Assembly (NCBI GenBank): GCA_902509905.1
Contig: CABWZI010000004.1
Span: 1-64,000 of the forward strand
Length of the DNA: 64,000 bases
From: an uncultured Gammaproteobacteria bacterium
Lineage (GTDB): Bacteria > Pseudomonadota > Gammaproteobacteria > PS1 > Pseudothioglobaceae
Direction: 5' to 3'
Shown here: in pieces, positions 37,665-46,877 of the stretch
Layout of the letters: every line of letters starts with the position of its first letter
How positions within the stretch are numbered: position 1 is the first letter of the stretch
Translations under genes and position numbers: made by a program
The notes under the pieces: generated by a model
The model's input: the letters and a program-made list of their open reading frames with translations, nothing else
What the model was told of the DNA's origin: nothing
Databases searched by the model: none

Positions 37665-38635
37665 GTGATATCTTTTTAAGTACGGTATTAACCTTAGATG
37701 CTTCTGTTCGCGTCTGTGTCCCTCTCATTTTCGCTTCAATGGCAGGACTATTTGCAGAACGCTCTGGAGTAGTCGATATTGGACTAGAAGGTAAATTACT
37801 TATGTCAGCATTTATTGCTGCAAGTGCCGCAGTAGTATTTGGCTCACCATGGATTGGGCTACTGGCAGGAATCATTGCCTCTTCAGTGCTAGCCATGGTT
37901 CATGGCTTCGCATCGATTACTTATAAAGGTAATCAGATTGTCAGTGGCGTTGCTATAAATATCTTGGCAGCTGGACTGACCATGATTCTTAGTCTTGCCT
38001 GGTTCAAAAAGGCTGGAATTACTCCTACTTTAAATAATGACCAAAGATTCCTTTCGATTGATTTGCCTGGCCTTGATCTTATCGACCATGTTCCAATTTT
38101 AGGAGTTATCTATAGGGAGCTAATCAGCGGTCATAACATCTTGGTATACCTTGCTTTTGTCATTGTCCCAATGGTATGGTGGGTAGTCTTTAAAACTCGT
38201 TTTGGTCTTCGACTTAGAGCTGTAGGAGAGAATCCAAAAGCGGTGGATACGGCTGGAATCTCTGTTGAGTCTCTTCGCTATAAAGCCCTTTTAATTGGTG
38301 GAATATTGTGTGGTATAGGTGGTGTGTATCTCTCTACTGCATACAACGCTCAGTTTGTTAAAGATATGACTGCTGGAAGCGGATTCATTGCTCTTGCAGC
38401 TCTTATTTTTGGAAAGTGGCATCCCTACAAGGTCCTTGCAGCATGCTTCTTATTTGCTTTTTTAGACGCTATCTCGATTAGACTTCAGGGCATAGTTATT
38501 CCGGGTGTTGGGGAAATTCCTGTCCAGCTTATCGAAGCTACACCTTATATTCTTACCATTATTCTTTTGGCTGGGTTTATTGGCAAAGCCGTCCCGCCTA
38601 AAGCCTCAGCACAGCCTTATATTAAGGAGTTATAG
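37661..38635 (+). CDS. Nucleoside ABC transporter permease (second)
   Basis: Membrane subunit of 324 residues. FASMAGLFAERSGVVDIGLEGKLL is the YufQ/NupC-type signature and VGENPKAVDTAGISVESLRYK is the conserved cytoplasmic loop. The stop is 1 bp before the cytidine deaminase ATG and the deaminase RBS lies within its last codons. Confidence 0.93.
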   Translation: MSDIFLSTVLTLDASVRVCVPLIFASMAGLFAERSGVVDIGLEGKLLMSAFIAASAAVVFGSPWIGLLAGIIASSVLAMVHGFASITYKGNQIVSGVAINILAAGLTMILSLAWFKKAGITPTLNNDQRFLSIDLPGLDLIDHVPILGVIYRELISGHNILVYLAFVIVPMVWWVVFKTRFGLRLRAVGENPKAVDTAGISVESLRYKALLIGGILCGIGGVYLSTAYNAQFVKDMTAGSGFIALAALIFGKWHPYKVLAACFLFAFLDAISIRLQGIVIPGVGEIPVQLIEATPYILTIILLAGFIGKAVPPKASAQPYIKEL

Positions 38636-38636
38636 A

Positions 38637-39029
38637 ATGACTGAAGACAGCCATATACAATTAACCAAAGAAGCAATGAGTAAGGCCTATGTTCCCTATT
38701 CAAAGTATCCTGTTGGGGTATTAATTATTACCGACAAGGGTAGTGAATATAGTGGCTGCAATGTTGAAAACGCTAGCTATCCCCTTGGTAACTGCGCTGA
38801 AGCTTCTGCAATCGCATCTATGGTTATGGGAGGTGAACATAAAATTAACAAAATCTATGTCATGACCAAAAACGATGAAGGAGGAATTCCTTGTGGTGGA
38901 TGTAGGCAAAGAATAAGAGAGTTTTCTGATGCATCTACCGAGGTCATAATGTGCTCGACAGAAGGCATTAAGAATCGTATGCATTTATCCGATCTTCTTC
39001 CGCAATCATTCGGACCGGAGCACCTGTAA
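38637..39029 (+). CDS. cdd: Cytidine deaminase
   Basis: Deaminates cytidine and deoxycytidine to uridine forms. I start it at the ATG 38637-38639, preceded by AAGGAG at 38624-38629. The 130-residue product is then the normal length for the short homotetrameric class. Zinc motifs are NCAEASAIASM (Cys plus catalytic Glu) and PCGGCRQ. GCNVENASYPLGNCAE is the usual substrate-binding lead-in. A longer in-frame reading from 38505 would overlap the permease and lacks family similarity. Its stop overlaps the PNP start by one base. Confidence 0.95.
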   Translation: MTEDSHIQLTKEAMSKAYVPYSKYPVGVLIITDKGSEYSGCNVENASYPLGNCAEASAIASMVMGGEHKINKIYVMTKNDEGGIPCGGCRQRIREFSDASTEVIMCSTEGIKNRMHLSDLLPQSFGPEHL

Positions 39030-39832
39030 TGACCCAAGTGCAAGAATGTGTTGAGATTATTAATCAACACGTCAAAGGCTTTAAGCCAAAAATTGGACTC
39101 ATTCTTGGCTCAGGTCTTGGTCAATTTTGTGACAACATCAATATAAAAAGCACTCTAAATTTTACTTCTTTGCCTGGGTTTCCAGTTGCAGGAGTCGGTG
39201 GTCATGCGGGAAAACTATTGTTTGGTGAGGTTCAAGGTACTAGTGTTGTTGTTATGCAAGGAAGGGCTCATTACTATGAGCATGGTAAGGCAGATATTAT
39301 GGCTGTTGCTATTGAGGTATTGAATGCGATAGGCTGCGAAAGTTTAGTTTTAACAAATGCTGCTGGAAGCACTTTAGAAAAGGCATCTCCAGGAAGCGTC
39401 ATGCTCATTACAGATCATATTAATATGACAGGGGTTTCCCCTTTATTTGGAGCTGATGGTAACGAGCGATTCGTCAACATGGTCAACGCTTACGACCCAA
39501 AACTAAGCAATGACATGAGGATTGCTGCAAAGGCTAATAATATCAATTTATTTGAGGGTGTCTATGCTTGGTTCAGTGGCCCACAGTTTGAAACGCCTGC
39601 TGAAATAAGGGCGGTAAAAATGCTTGGGGCTGACGCTGTTGGAATGTCAACTGTTCCAGAGGTCATTCTAGCTCGCCACCAAGGCATTCAACTTTGTGCG
39701 CTCTCAGTCATTACAAATTATGCCGCGGGAATGAGTGAAAGCGATATTAGTCATGAACAGACTATTGCTTTTGCAAGTAAAGCAGCAGATACTGTAGAGA
39801 AATTATTAAATTCTTACCTAAAAAACCAGTAA
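39029..39832 (+). CDS. punA: Purine nucleoside phosphorylase (trimeric class)
   Basis: Phosphorolyses inosine, guanosine and deoxy forms to free base plus (deoxy)ribose-1-phosphate. The 267 residues match the trimeric PNP family, with LILGSGLGQF (phosphate loop), VMQGRAHYYEHG, LTNAAGS and the base-binding FSGPQFETPAEIRAVKMLGADAVGMSTVPE. The bases can then enter the guanine deaminase and xanthine dehydrogenase steps of the divergent operon; the sugar phosphates go to DeoB and DeoC. Confidence 0.95.
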   Translation: MTQVQECVEIINQHVKGFKPKIGLILGSGLGQFCDNINIKSTLNFTSLPGFPVAGVGGHAGKLLFGEVQGTSVVVMQGRAHYYEHGKADIMAVAIEVLNAIGCESLVLTNAAGSTLEKASPGSVMLITDHINMTGVSPLFGADGNERFVNMVNAYDPKLSNDMRIAAKANNINLFEGVYAWFSGPQFETPAEIRAVKMLGADAVGMSTVPEVILARHQGIQLCALSVITNYAAGMSESDISHEQTIAFASKAADTVEKLLNSYLKNQ

Positions 39833-39853
39833 GATCAATTGGTTAGGAATATT

Positions 39854-40900
39854 ATGAATACAAATAAAAATTCAACAAAAAACGAAGCATTACAAGAAGA
39901 CAAGAAAATTCTTAATCTTGTTGAATCTGATGAGATAGAAACCACTCATAGTGATTTAAGAAATCCTGGGATAGACTTTAGTCTTGATCTGATTTCGAGC
40001 ATATCTGTAAACCGAAGCGCTGTGGAGAGAAGATGTGCAAATTATGGCCCTAGACGAAGCATCAAAAAAGAGAATCAAGCTGCATGGTTATTAAAAGCTA
40101 TTACTTTAATGGACTTAACCACTTTATCTGGTGACGATACAGTCGCACGAGTAAGAAGACTTTGCAGCAAGGCAAGGCAACCTATCAGCATTAATCTTGA
40201 GAAAGAATTGGGCATTGAATCTTTAAATCTAAGTGTTGCTGCTGTGTGTGTTTATCATGACATGCTAGATGCTGCTAAACAAGCCATTAAAGGCTCCTCA
40301 ATAAATCTTGCTGCTGTATCTACAGGCTTCCCTGCTGGACTCTCCCCGCTTCCACTGAGACTTCAAGAAATAGAATATTCTGTCAATGAAGGAGCCAATG
40401 AAATCGATATAGTGATCAGTAGAAGGCATGTTTTAGAGGGCAATTGGAAGGCACTTTATGAAGAAGTCAAGATGTTTCGTGAACAATGTGGCGATGCCCA
40501 CATGAAAACTATCTTGGCGACTGGAGAATTAGGGAACCTTACAAATATTGCAAAAGCTTCCCAAATTTGTATGATGGCTGGTGCTGATTTTATTAAGACA
40601 TCGACTGGCAAAGAGTCAGTCAACGCCACCCTTCCTGTAAGTCTTGTCATGGTTAGAATGATTAGAGATTATTATATTAAAACTGGTATTTCAGTTGGTT
40701 TTAAGGCTGCAGGTGGCATCAGTGATACTAAGACAGCACTTTTATATATGACTATGATTAAAGAAGAGTTAGGTCGTCGATGGTTAGAGCCTGATTTGTT
40801 TAGATTTGGTGCATCGAGTCTTCTTGGTGATATTGAGCGTCAATTAGATCACTACTCAACTGGCTTCTACTCATCATCGTATCGTCACCCATTAGCATAG
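39854..40900 (+). CDS. deoC: Deoxyribose-phosphate aldolase with N-terminal extension
   Basis: Splits deoxyribose-5-phosphate into acetaldehyde and glyceraldehyde-3-phosphate. I choose the ATG at 39854, with AGGA about 7 bases upstream, over a TTG five codons earlier, giving 348 residues. The Schiff-base Lys is residue 248 in DFIKTSTGKES; the activating Asp is about 185 in NEIDIVISRRH. E. coli DeoC is 259 residues. The extra N-terminal portion resembles the longer DERA subgroup in layout. It is followed 9 bp later by an aldehyde dehydrogenase that can remove the acetaldehyde. Confidence 0.93.
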   Translation: MNTNKNSTKNEALQEDKKILNLVESDEIETTHSDLRNPGIDFSLDLISSISVNRSAVERRCANYGPRRSIKKENQAAWLLKAITLMDLTTLSGDDTVARVRRLCSKARQPISINLEKELGIESLNLSVAAVCVYHDMLDAAKQAIKGSSINLAAVSTGFPAGLSPLPLRLQEIEYSVNEGANEIDIVISRRHVLEGNWKALYEEVKMFREQCGDAHMKTILATGELGNLTNIAKASQICMMAGADFIKTSTGKESVNATLPVSLVMVRMIRDYYIKTGISVGFKAAGGISDTKTALLYMTMIKEELGRRWLEPDLFRFGASSLLGDIERQLDHYSTGFYSSSYRHPLA

Positions 40901-40909
40901 GATTTAATT

Positions 40910-43267
40910 ATGACAATTCTAAAATCTTTTGATAGTCTTGAATATAGCGAAGCATTTGAAAGCAGCAAAGAGGCCCATGCGTGGTTAGAAAAAAATAATC
41001 GAAGATTTGGTCAGCTCATTAATGGTCAATTTGTTTCAAATAATAAATCAGACTTGATCGCCACTCTTGACCCCTCAAATGGAGAGCTTTTAGCTAACAT
41101 TGAAATTGCCAACTCTAAACAATTAGATTCTGCTGTTTCTGCCGCCAGAAAAGCGCAGCCTGCTTGGGAAAATCTTGGAGGTCATAAGAGAGCTAAAGTT
41201 CTTTATGCGCTCGCGCGATTAATCCAAAAACACTCAAGACTTATAGCCGTCCTTGAGTCTCTAGACAATGGGAAACCAATTAGGGAAAGTAGAGACATCG
41301 ATATACCTCTGGCGATTAGGCATTTTTATTACCATGCAGGCTGGTCACAGCTACAAGCAAAAGAGTTCTCAAGTTATAAAGCCATTGGTGTTGTGGCACA
41401 AATTGTTCCCTGGAACTTCCCACTCTTGATGCTTTCTTGGAAGATTGCACCAGCACTTGCCATGGGAAATACTATTGTCTTTAAAGCAGCTGAACAAACG
41501 CCATTGACCGCTATGTTTTTTGCTCAACTCTGTGAAGAAGCAGGCCTTCCACCCGGGGTCATTAATATGATTAATGGGGATGGCGCAATTGGTGCTGAGC
41601 TTGCAGCACACATTGGCGTTGACAAAGTTGCATTTACTGGCTCAACAGCTGTTGGAAGATCAATCAGGGAGAGCACTGCGGGACAAGGAAAAAAACTAAC
41701 ACTTGAGCTTGGAGGTAAGTCCGCATTTATTGTATTTGAAGATGCTGATCTTGATGCTGCTGTTGAAGGATTAGTTGACTCAATCTGGTTTAATCAGGGT
41801 GAGGTCTGCTGCGCCGGATCCAGATTATTAGTGCAAGCTGATGTCGCAGATGAGCTTCACCAAAAGATTAAAAGAAGAATAAAAACACTTCGACTTGGAT
41901 CGTCACTTGACAAATCAACGGACATAGGGAGTCTCGTTAGTAAAACTCAATTTCAAAGAGTTAGCGAAATGGTTGATGGTGGACTTATCCATGGTGGAGA
42001 GCTCTATCAGGCCTGTGATCTTGACTCAGAAAAGAATTACTATCCACCAACGCTCATCACTGAGGTCGATTCAAGTCATCCGCTTGTTCAAGAGGAAATT
42101 TTTGGACCAGTTCTGGTTTCAATGACTTTTAGAACTCAATCTGAAGCCATTGAGTTGGCCAATAATAGTCGATATGGACTCGCTGCAAGCATATGGAGTG
42201 AAAATATTAATCGCGCTATGGATGTAGCGCCAAAAGTCAAAGCTGGAGTCGTCTGGATAAATTGCCACAATCAATTTGATGCTTCTTGCGGCTTTGGTGG
42301 TATTAAAGAGTCCGGCTTTGGAAGAGAAGGCGGCAAAGAGGGTTTATATGAGTACCTCAAACCTGAAGGACTTCAAACATCAACTAAGCCCCCTACTTCA
42401 TCAGCTTCATCTAAAGAAGAAGCGATAGATCGCACTCTCAAGTTTTATATTGGTGGAAAACAAGTCAGACCAGATGGTGGCCATAGCATTGCAACTTTCA
42501 ATGCAGATGGTTCACTCGCCGCTTATGTTGGCTCTGGAAACAGAAAAGACATTAGAAACGCTATTAGTGCTGCCTCAAAGGCATCATCATGGGGATTACT
42601 TAGTGGTCATGGAAAAGCTCAGATAATTTATTTTATTGCTGAGAATTTATCAATACGAGAGTCAGAATGGGTTGATCGTCTCATCAATCTTTGTGGAATC
42701 ACTAAGAAACAAGCAAAAGCTGAGTTCGATGAAAGTATCAGTCGATTATTTAGTTATGCCGCCTGGGCTGATAAATACGACGGCGCTGTTCATAGTGCTC
42801 CATATAGAGGCGTCACCATGGCTCTACCAGAGCCTGTAGGTATTCTTGCTCAAATTGCGCCAGAGCATTCGCCACTTCTTTCAACAATTTCATTAATTGC
42901 TCCTGCAATTGCTATGGGCAATCGCGTTGTATTTGTTCCCAGCCAAAAATTTGCTAGTGTTGCTTTAGAGCTTGTCCAAACCTTTGAAACTTCAGATATT
43001 CCAGCTGGCGTTATCAATATTGTTAGTGGTAACAAACAAGATCTCGCTGAACAACTTGCAGGTCATGCTGATGCTAACGCAATGTGGTGCTGGGCTGACC
43101 AAAATGTAATTGCCTCAGTGGAATCTATCAGCGCTCAGGATTTAAAGCGTTTATGGGTCAATGAGGATTTGGATAGAAACTGGATTGACCCAATGCAAGG
43201 TGAGGGTCTGGAATTCCTAAGAAATGCTACAGAAATTAAAAACATTTGGACTCCTTATGGAGACTAG
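40910..43267 (+). CDS. Two-domain aldehyde dehydrogenase (ALDH16 type)
   Basis: A 785-residue protein with a full aldehyde dehydrogenase domain (about 30-485) and a second, shorter ALDH-like domain (about 505-770). Domain 1 has the catalytic Cys300 in FNQGEVCCAGSR, the general base Glu266 in LELGGKSA and the NAD-binding FTGSTAVG. Domain 2 keeps PVGILAQIAPEHSPLLS and IPAGVINIVSG but has no catalytic cysteine motif. This is the layout of ALDH16, where the second domain is structural. Next to deoC it most likely oxidises the acetaldehyde released there, to acetate. Substrate assignment is from context. Confidence 0.88.
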   Translation: MTILKSFDSLEYSEAFESSKEAHAWLEKNNRRFGQLINGQFVSNNKSDLIATLDPSNGELLANIEIANSKQLDSAVSAARKAQPAWENLGGHKRAKVLYALARLIQKHSRLIAVLESLDNGKPIRESRDIDIPLAIRHFYYHAGWSQLQAKEFSSYKAIGVVAQIVPWNFPLLMLSWKIAPALAMGNTIVFKAAEQTPLTAMFFAQLCEEAGLPPGVINMINGDGAIGAELAAHIGVDKVAFTGSTAVGRSIRESTAGQGKKLTLELGGKSAFIVFEDADLDAAVEGLVDSIWFNQGEVCCAGSRLLVQADVADELHQKIKRRIKTLRLGSSLDKSTDIGSLVSKTQFQRVSEMVDGGLIHGGELYQACDLDSEKNYYPPTLITEVDSSHPLVQEEIFGPVLVSMTFRTQSEAIELANNSRYGLAASIWSENINRAMDVAPKVKAGVVWINCHNQFDASCGFGGIKESGFGREGGKEGLYEYLKPEGLQTSTKPPTSSASSKEEAIDRTLKFYIGGKQVRPDGGHSIATFNADGSLAAYVGSGNRKDIRNAISAASKASSWGLLSGHGKAQIIYFIAENLSIRESEWVDRLINLCGITKKQAKAEFDESISRLFSYAAWADKYDGAVHSAPYRGVTMALPEPVGILAQIAPEHSPLLSTISLIAPAIAMGNRVVFVPSQKFASVALELVQTFETSDIPAGVINIVSGNKQDLAEQLAGHADANAMWCWADQNVIASVESISAQDLKRLWVNEDLDRNWIDPMQGEGLEFLRNATEIKNIWTPYGD

Positions 43268-43273
43268 TCAAGG

Positions 43274-44623
43274 ATGAGTGAGCTATTTTTACCTCAAGAA
43301 CTCATCAGAAAAAAACGTGACGGAATTTCGTTGAGTGACCCTGAAATTGGATACATGGTTCAAGGCATCACTGACGGAAGCTTAACGGATGCTCAACTAG
43401 GAGCCTTCGCTATGGCTGTCTTCAAATGCGGCATGAGTATGGATGAAAGGGTTAACTTAACTAGGCATATGATGAACTCTGGAGATACCTTAAACTGGGA
43501 TCAGCTCAATCTAAATGGCCCTGTAGTAGACAAGCATTCAACTGGCGGAGTCGGGGATAAAATTAGTTTAATGTTGGCGCCAATTGTGGCCTCTTGTGGA
43601 GGCTATGTACCCATGATTTCAGGGCGTGGACTGGGTCACACAGGAGGGACTCTCGATAAACTTGAGAGCATTCCTGGATATGATGGGACGCCTGACAACT
43701 CAACTTTTCAGTCTCTCGTTAAGCAAGTGGGATGTGCAATTATTGGGCAAACGGCAAACCTAGCTCCTGCAGACCAGCGCTTCTATGCAACACGAGATGT
43801 TACTGCTACCGTAGAGTCTATTGATTTAATTACTGCTTCGATTTTATCTAAGAAGCTAGCATCAGGCCTTGATGCTCTTGTCATGGATATTAAAACAGGT
43901 AATGGTGCCTTCGCTGCTAATTACAAAATGGCTCAAGAGTTGGCACAAAGTATTGCCAATGTTTCGAGTAATTCTGGAGTTCCAACAAGTTGTTTAATAA
44001 CCGACATGGACCAGGTTCTAGGACACAGTGTTGGCAATGCAATCGAAGTGATTGAGTGTATTGACTTCTTAAAAGATCCTCACAATGCTGATCAAAGACT
44101 TTTAGAGCTAACTCTTGAATTATCCGCCTATATGCTTCAGCTGAGCGGATTGGAGTCAGATTTAGATAGCGCTAGAAATAAATCCAAAATCGCATTAGAG
44201 TCTGGAGAAGCCGCAACAATATTTGGAAAAATGATTGCTGAGCTTGGAGGCCCAGTTGATTTGATTGAAATTCCAGAAAAACACTTAAAACCAATGCCTG
44301 TGGTTGCATCTATTCAGTCAAATGCATCTGGATACGTCACTGAAGTCGATGCCAGAGCAATCGGACTTAGCATGATTCATTTAAAGGCCGGCAGAACAAA
44401 ATCTAGTGACCCTATTGATCATGGTGTTGGTCTCAGTGAAATAGTCAGCAAAGGGCAATGGTTAGATAAAGGAGAGCCCATTGCGATGGCGCATTGTCGT
44501 GATCAAAAACAACTCGATTTTCTGCAATCTCAGATTCCTAAACTCATTCATTTCAATCAAAAAAAACCTAGTGTTACAAATTTAATCAAAGAAGTACTCA
44601 CCTCAAATGAAGGTCTAAACTGA
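43274..44623 (+). CDS. deoA: Thymidine phosphorylase
   Basis: Phosphorolyses thymidine and deoxyuridine. The 449 residues show the family signature DKHSTGGVGDKISLMLAPIV and SGRGLGHTGGTLDKLESIPG, plus the C-terminal pyrimidine-nucleoside-phosphorylase domain. Length is close to E. coli DeoA (440) and larger than the broad-specificity Pdp of firmicutes. It overlaps deoB by one base. Confidence 0.94.
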   Translation: MSELFLPQELIRKKRDGISLSDPEIGYMVQGITDGSLTDAQLGAFAMAVFKCGMSMDERVNLTRHMMNSGDTLNWDQLNLNGPVVDKHSTGGVGDKISLMLAPIVASCGGYVPMISGRGLGHTGGTLDKLESIPGYDGTPDNSTFQSLVKQVGCAIIGQTANLAPADQRFYATRDVTATVESIDLITASILSKKLASGLDALVMDIKTGNGAFAANYKMAQELAQSIANVSSNSGVPTSCLITDMDQVLGHSVGNAIEVIECIDFLKDPHNADQRLLELTLELSAYMLQLSGLESDLDSARNKSKIALESGEAATIFGKMIAELGGPVDLIEIPEKHLKPMPVVASIQSNASGYVTEVDARAIGLSMIHLKAGRTKSSDPIDHGVGLSEIVSKGQWLDKGEPIAMAHCRDQKQLDFLQSQIPKLIHFNQKKPSVTNLIKEVLTSNEGLN

Positions 44624-45837
44624 TGAAAAGAGCAATCATTTTAGTTCTAGATTCTCTTGGACTTGGTTCCAGTGATGATGCCCACCTCTATGGGGATCAA
44701 GGATCAGATACGTTTGGACATATTATTGAAGCGTGTGATTCAGGTAAAGCCAATAATTCAGATCGAAGTGGGCCTCTCAAAATTCCTAACCTATTAAGGT
44801 GGGGGCTTGGTGAGGCCGCCATTGAAAGCCGAGGAAGCTCTCTTCCAATTGAGAGAGTTAAGCCAGAAGGAGCGTTCGGCTTCGCCAAAGAAGTTAGTGC
44901 TGGAAAAGACACTCCTAGTGGGCACTGGGAAATCTGTGGTCTACCAGTCCCATTTGAATGGGGAACCTTTCCAAAAATTGACAATTGCTTTCCAAGGAGT
45001 CTGATTGATGAGCTATTGACACAAGGAAATATTCCAGGAACGCTTGCAAATAAACACGCCTCAGGAACTCAAGTGATTGAAGAGTTTGGAGATAAGCATA
45101 TCCAATCTGGATTCCCAATATGTTATACCTCAGCAGACTCTGTCTTTCAAATTGCGGCTCATGAAGAGCACTTCGGCCTCGAGAGACTTTACGAGCTCTG
45201 TAAAGTTGCCAAAACTCTAGTCGACCCATTAAATATAACAAGAGTTATCGCAAGACCTTTTGTCGGTAACTCTAAAGATGGCTTTAAAAGAACCTCAAAC
45301 CGCAAGGATTTAACAACGCCTCCAAATGACTTCACTCTGCTAGATCAAATTCAGGAGGCCAATGGACAAGTTATTTCAGTGGGCAAAATCGGTGATATTT
45401 TTTCGAATCAAGGCGTTTCTTATACTGTTAAAGCTTCTAACAATATGGGTTTAGTTGACCAACTAATTCATGAAATGGATAAAGTTAAGGATGGCTTAAT
45501 TTTTGTAAACCTTGTTGACTTTGATACACATTATGGTCATCGAAGGGATGTCCCTGGCTACGCATTAGCGCTTGAAGAATTTGATAAGCGTATTCCAGAA
45601 ATCGAATCCAAGCTTATTGATGATGATCTTGTCCTCATTACAGCTGATCATGGTTGCGATCCAACTTGGCCTGGGAGTGATCATACTCGTGAGCACGTCC
45701 CTGTAGTCTTTTATGGAAAGTCCATTCAAGCCCAAAATCTAGGCAAAAGAGAGACTTTTGCTGATATGGGACAAACTATTGCTCAGCACCTCAAGATAAA
45801 GCCCCTTGCCAATGGCAAGGCGTGCGAGCTAAATTAA
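44623..45837 (+). CDS. deoB: Phosphopentomutase
   Basis: Interconverts (deoxy)ribose-1- and 5-phosphates, linking the phosphorylases to DeoC. The 404-residue alkaline-phosphatase-fold enzyme has LVLDSLGLGSSDDA with its metal Asp, AGKDTPSGHWEICG with the phosphorylated Thr, and the later metal motifs FVNLVDFDTHYGHR, TADHGCDPT and SDHTREHVPVV. It is one base before add. Confidence 0.95.
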   Translation: MKRAIILVLDSLGLGSSDDAHLYGDQGSDTFGHIIEACDSGKANNSDRSGPLKIPNLLRWGLGEAAIESRGSSLPIERVKPEGAFGFAKEVSAGKDTPSGHWEICGLPVPFEWGTFPKIDNCFPRSLIDELLTQGNIPGTLANKHASGTQVIEEFGDKHIQSGFPICYTSADSVFQIAAHEEHFGLERLYELCKVAKTLVDPLNITRVIARPFVGNSKDGFKRTSNRKDLTTPPNDFTLLDQIQEANGQVISVGKIGDIFSNQGVSYTVKASNNMGLVDQLIHEMDKVKDGLIFVNLVDFDTHYGHRRDVPGYALALEEFDKRIPEIESKLIDDDLVLITADHGCDPTWPGSDHTREHVPVVFYGKSIQAQNLGKRETFADMGQTIAQHLKIKPLANGKACELN

Positions 45838-46836
45838 ATGCAAGACCAAGTCTACAGAGTTCCAAAAGTAGAGCTTCACAGTCACCTTGAAGGCACCATC
45901 AAGCCTTCGCTTGCCCAAGCGATTGCAAAGCGTAACGCTGTCTCCTTAGATAAAAATCTTTTTCTTGCTAATGGTAGTTACGCATGGAGTGATTTCCCTA
46001 GTTTTTTGACGGCCTATGATAACGTTAGCTCTTGCTTAAGATCGGGCAAAGATTATGCGGACATTACCTATGAATACCTCAAAGACTGTGCAAAAGACAA
46101 CGTAGTTTATGCAGAAACCTTTATCTCTCCAGACCATGCTGCAGAATGCGGTATCAGTTACGATGATATGATTTCAGGCATTACCAACGGAATAAATGAT
46201 GCCGAACGTGATTTTGGAATCATTGGTCGCATTATCGTTACCTGCGTCAGGCACTTAGGACCTAAACAAGGCTTCAATGTTGTTCAAACCATGGTTCAAA
46301 ACCCTCACCCCTATGTTGTCGGCTTTGGAATGGGAGGCGATGAAAACGCATATACATTAGAGGAGTTTGCGGAAGTCTATAAGATTGCTGAAAAGGCAGG
46401 TTACTCCTGTACAGTTCACGCTGGAGAGATCTGTGGACCTGAAAGCGTTTGGGACGCAATCAATTACCTGCCTGTAAGTAGGATTGGTCACGGTGTGAAT
46501 TGTATTAATGACGAAAAACTAATGAATAAGCTTGTTGAACAAAATATCCATCTAGAGATTTGTCCAGGAAGCAATTTATCGCTATCCATTTTTTCTGATT
46601 GGGACACCCACCCTCTTCCATCAATAATGGAAAAGGGTATAAGTATTAGTCTTAATTCTGACGACCCTCCATTTTTTAATACCACTGTTGGCCAAGAATA
46701 TTATGACAGTGCTAAACACTTTAACTTAGATATTGAAAAGCTAAAGCAGATTTCGCTCATGGCTATGGAGGCCTCGTTTGCTGACTCTGAAATTAAATCT
46801 AGGTTGTTAGAAGAAATTCAGAAATTTAAAAGCTAA
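45838..46836 (+). CDS. add: Adenosine deaminase
   Basis: Converts (deoxy)adenosine to (deoxy)inosine for PNP. The 332 residues have zinc ligands in VELHSHLEGTIKP, HAGEICGPE, GHGVNC and the Asp pair in SLNSDDPPFF. The start abuts the deoB stop with no gap. Related adenine deaminases share these motifs, but position in a nucleoside operon favours adenosine. Confidence 0.92.
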   Translation: MQDQVYRVPKVELHSHLEGTIKPSLAQAIAKRNAVSLDKNLFLANGSYAWSDFPSFLTAYDNVSSCLRSGKDYADITYEYLKDCAKDNVVYAETFISPDHAAECGISYDDMISGITNGINDAERDFGIIGRIIVTCVRHLGPKQGFNVVQTMVQNPHPYVVGFGMGGDENAYTLEEFAEVYKIAEKAGYSCTVHAGEICGPESVWDAINYLPVSRIGHGVNCINDEKLMNKLVEQNIHLEICPGSNLSLSIFSDWDTHPLPSIMEKGISISLNSDDPPFFNTTVGQEYYDSAKHFNLDIEKLKQISLMAMEASFADSEIKSRLLEEIQKFKS

Positions 46837-46877
46837 AAACCCTTTAAAATTTAAGTATTAAATTTCGGAACCCTTCT

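Noticed and set aside
36246-37896. Antisense open frames of about 100 codons opposite the nucleoside ATPase and permeases
   Set aside because: They lie fully within strongly supported genes, have low-complexity Ser/Ile-rich products and no family motifs.
38505-38636. Upstream extension of cytidine deaminase into the permease gene
   Set aside because: The ATG at 38637 has a good RBS and gives the normal family length; the extension has no similarity to the family.
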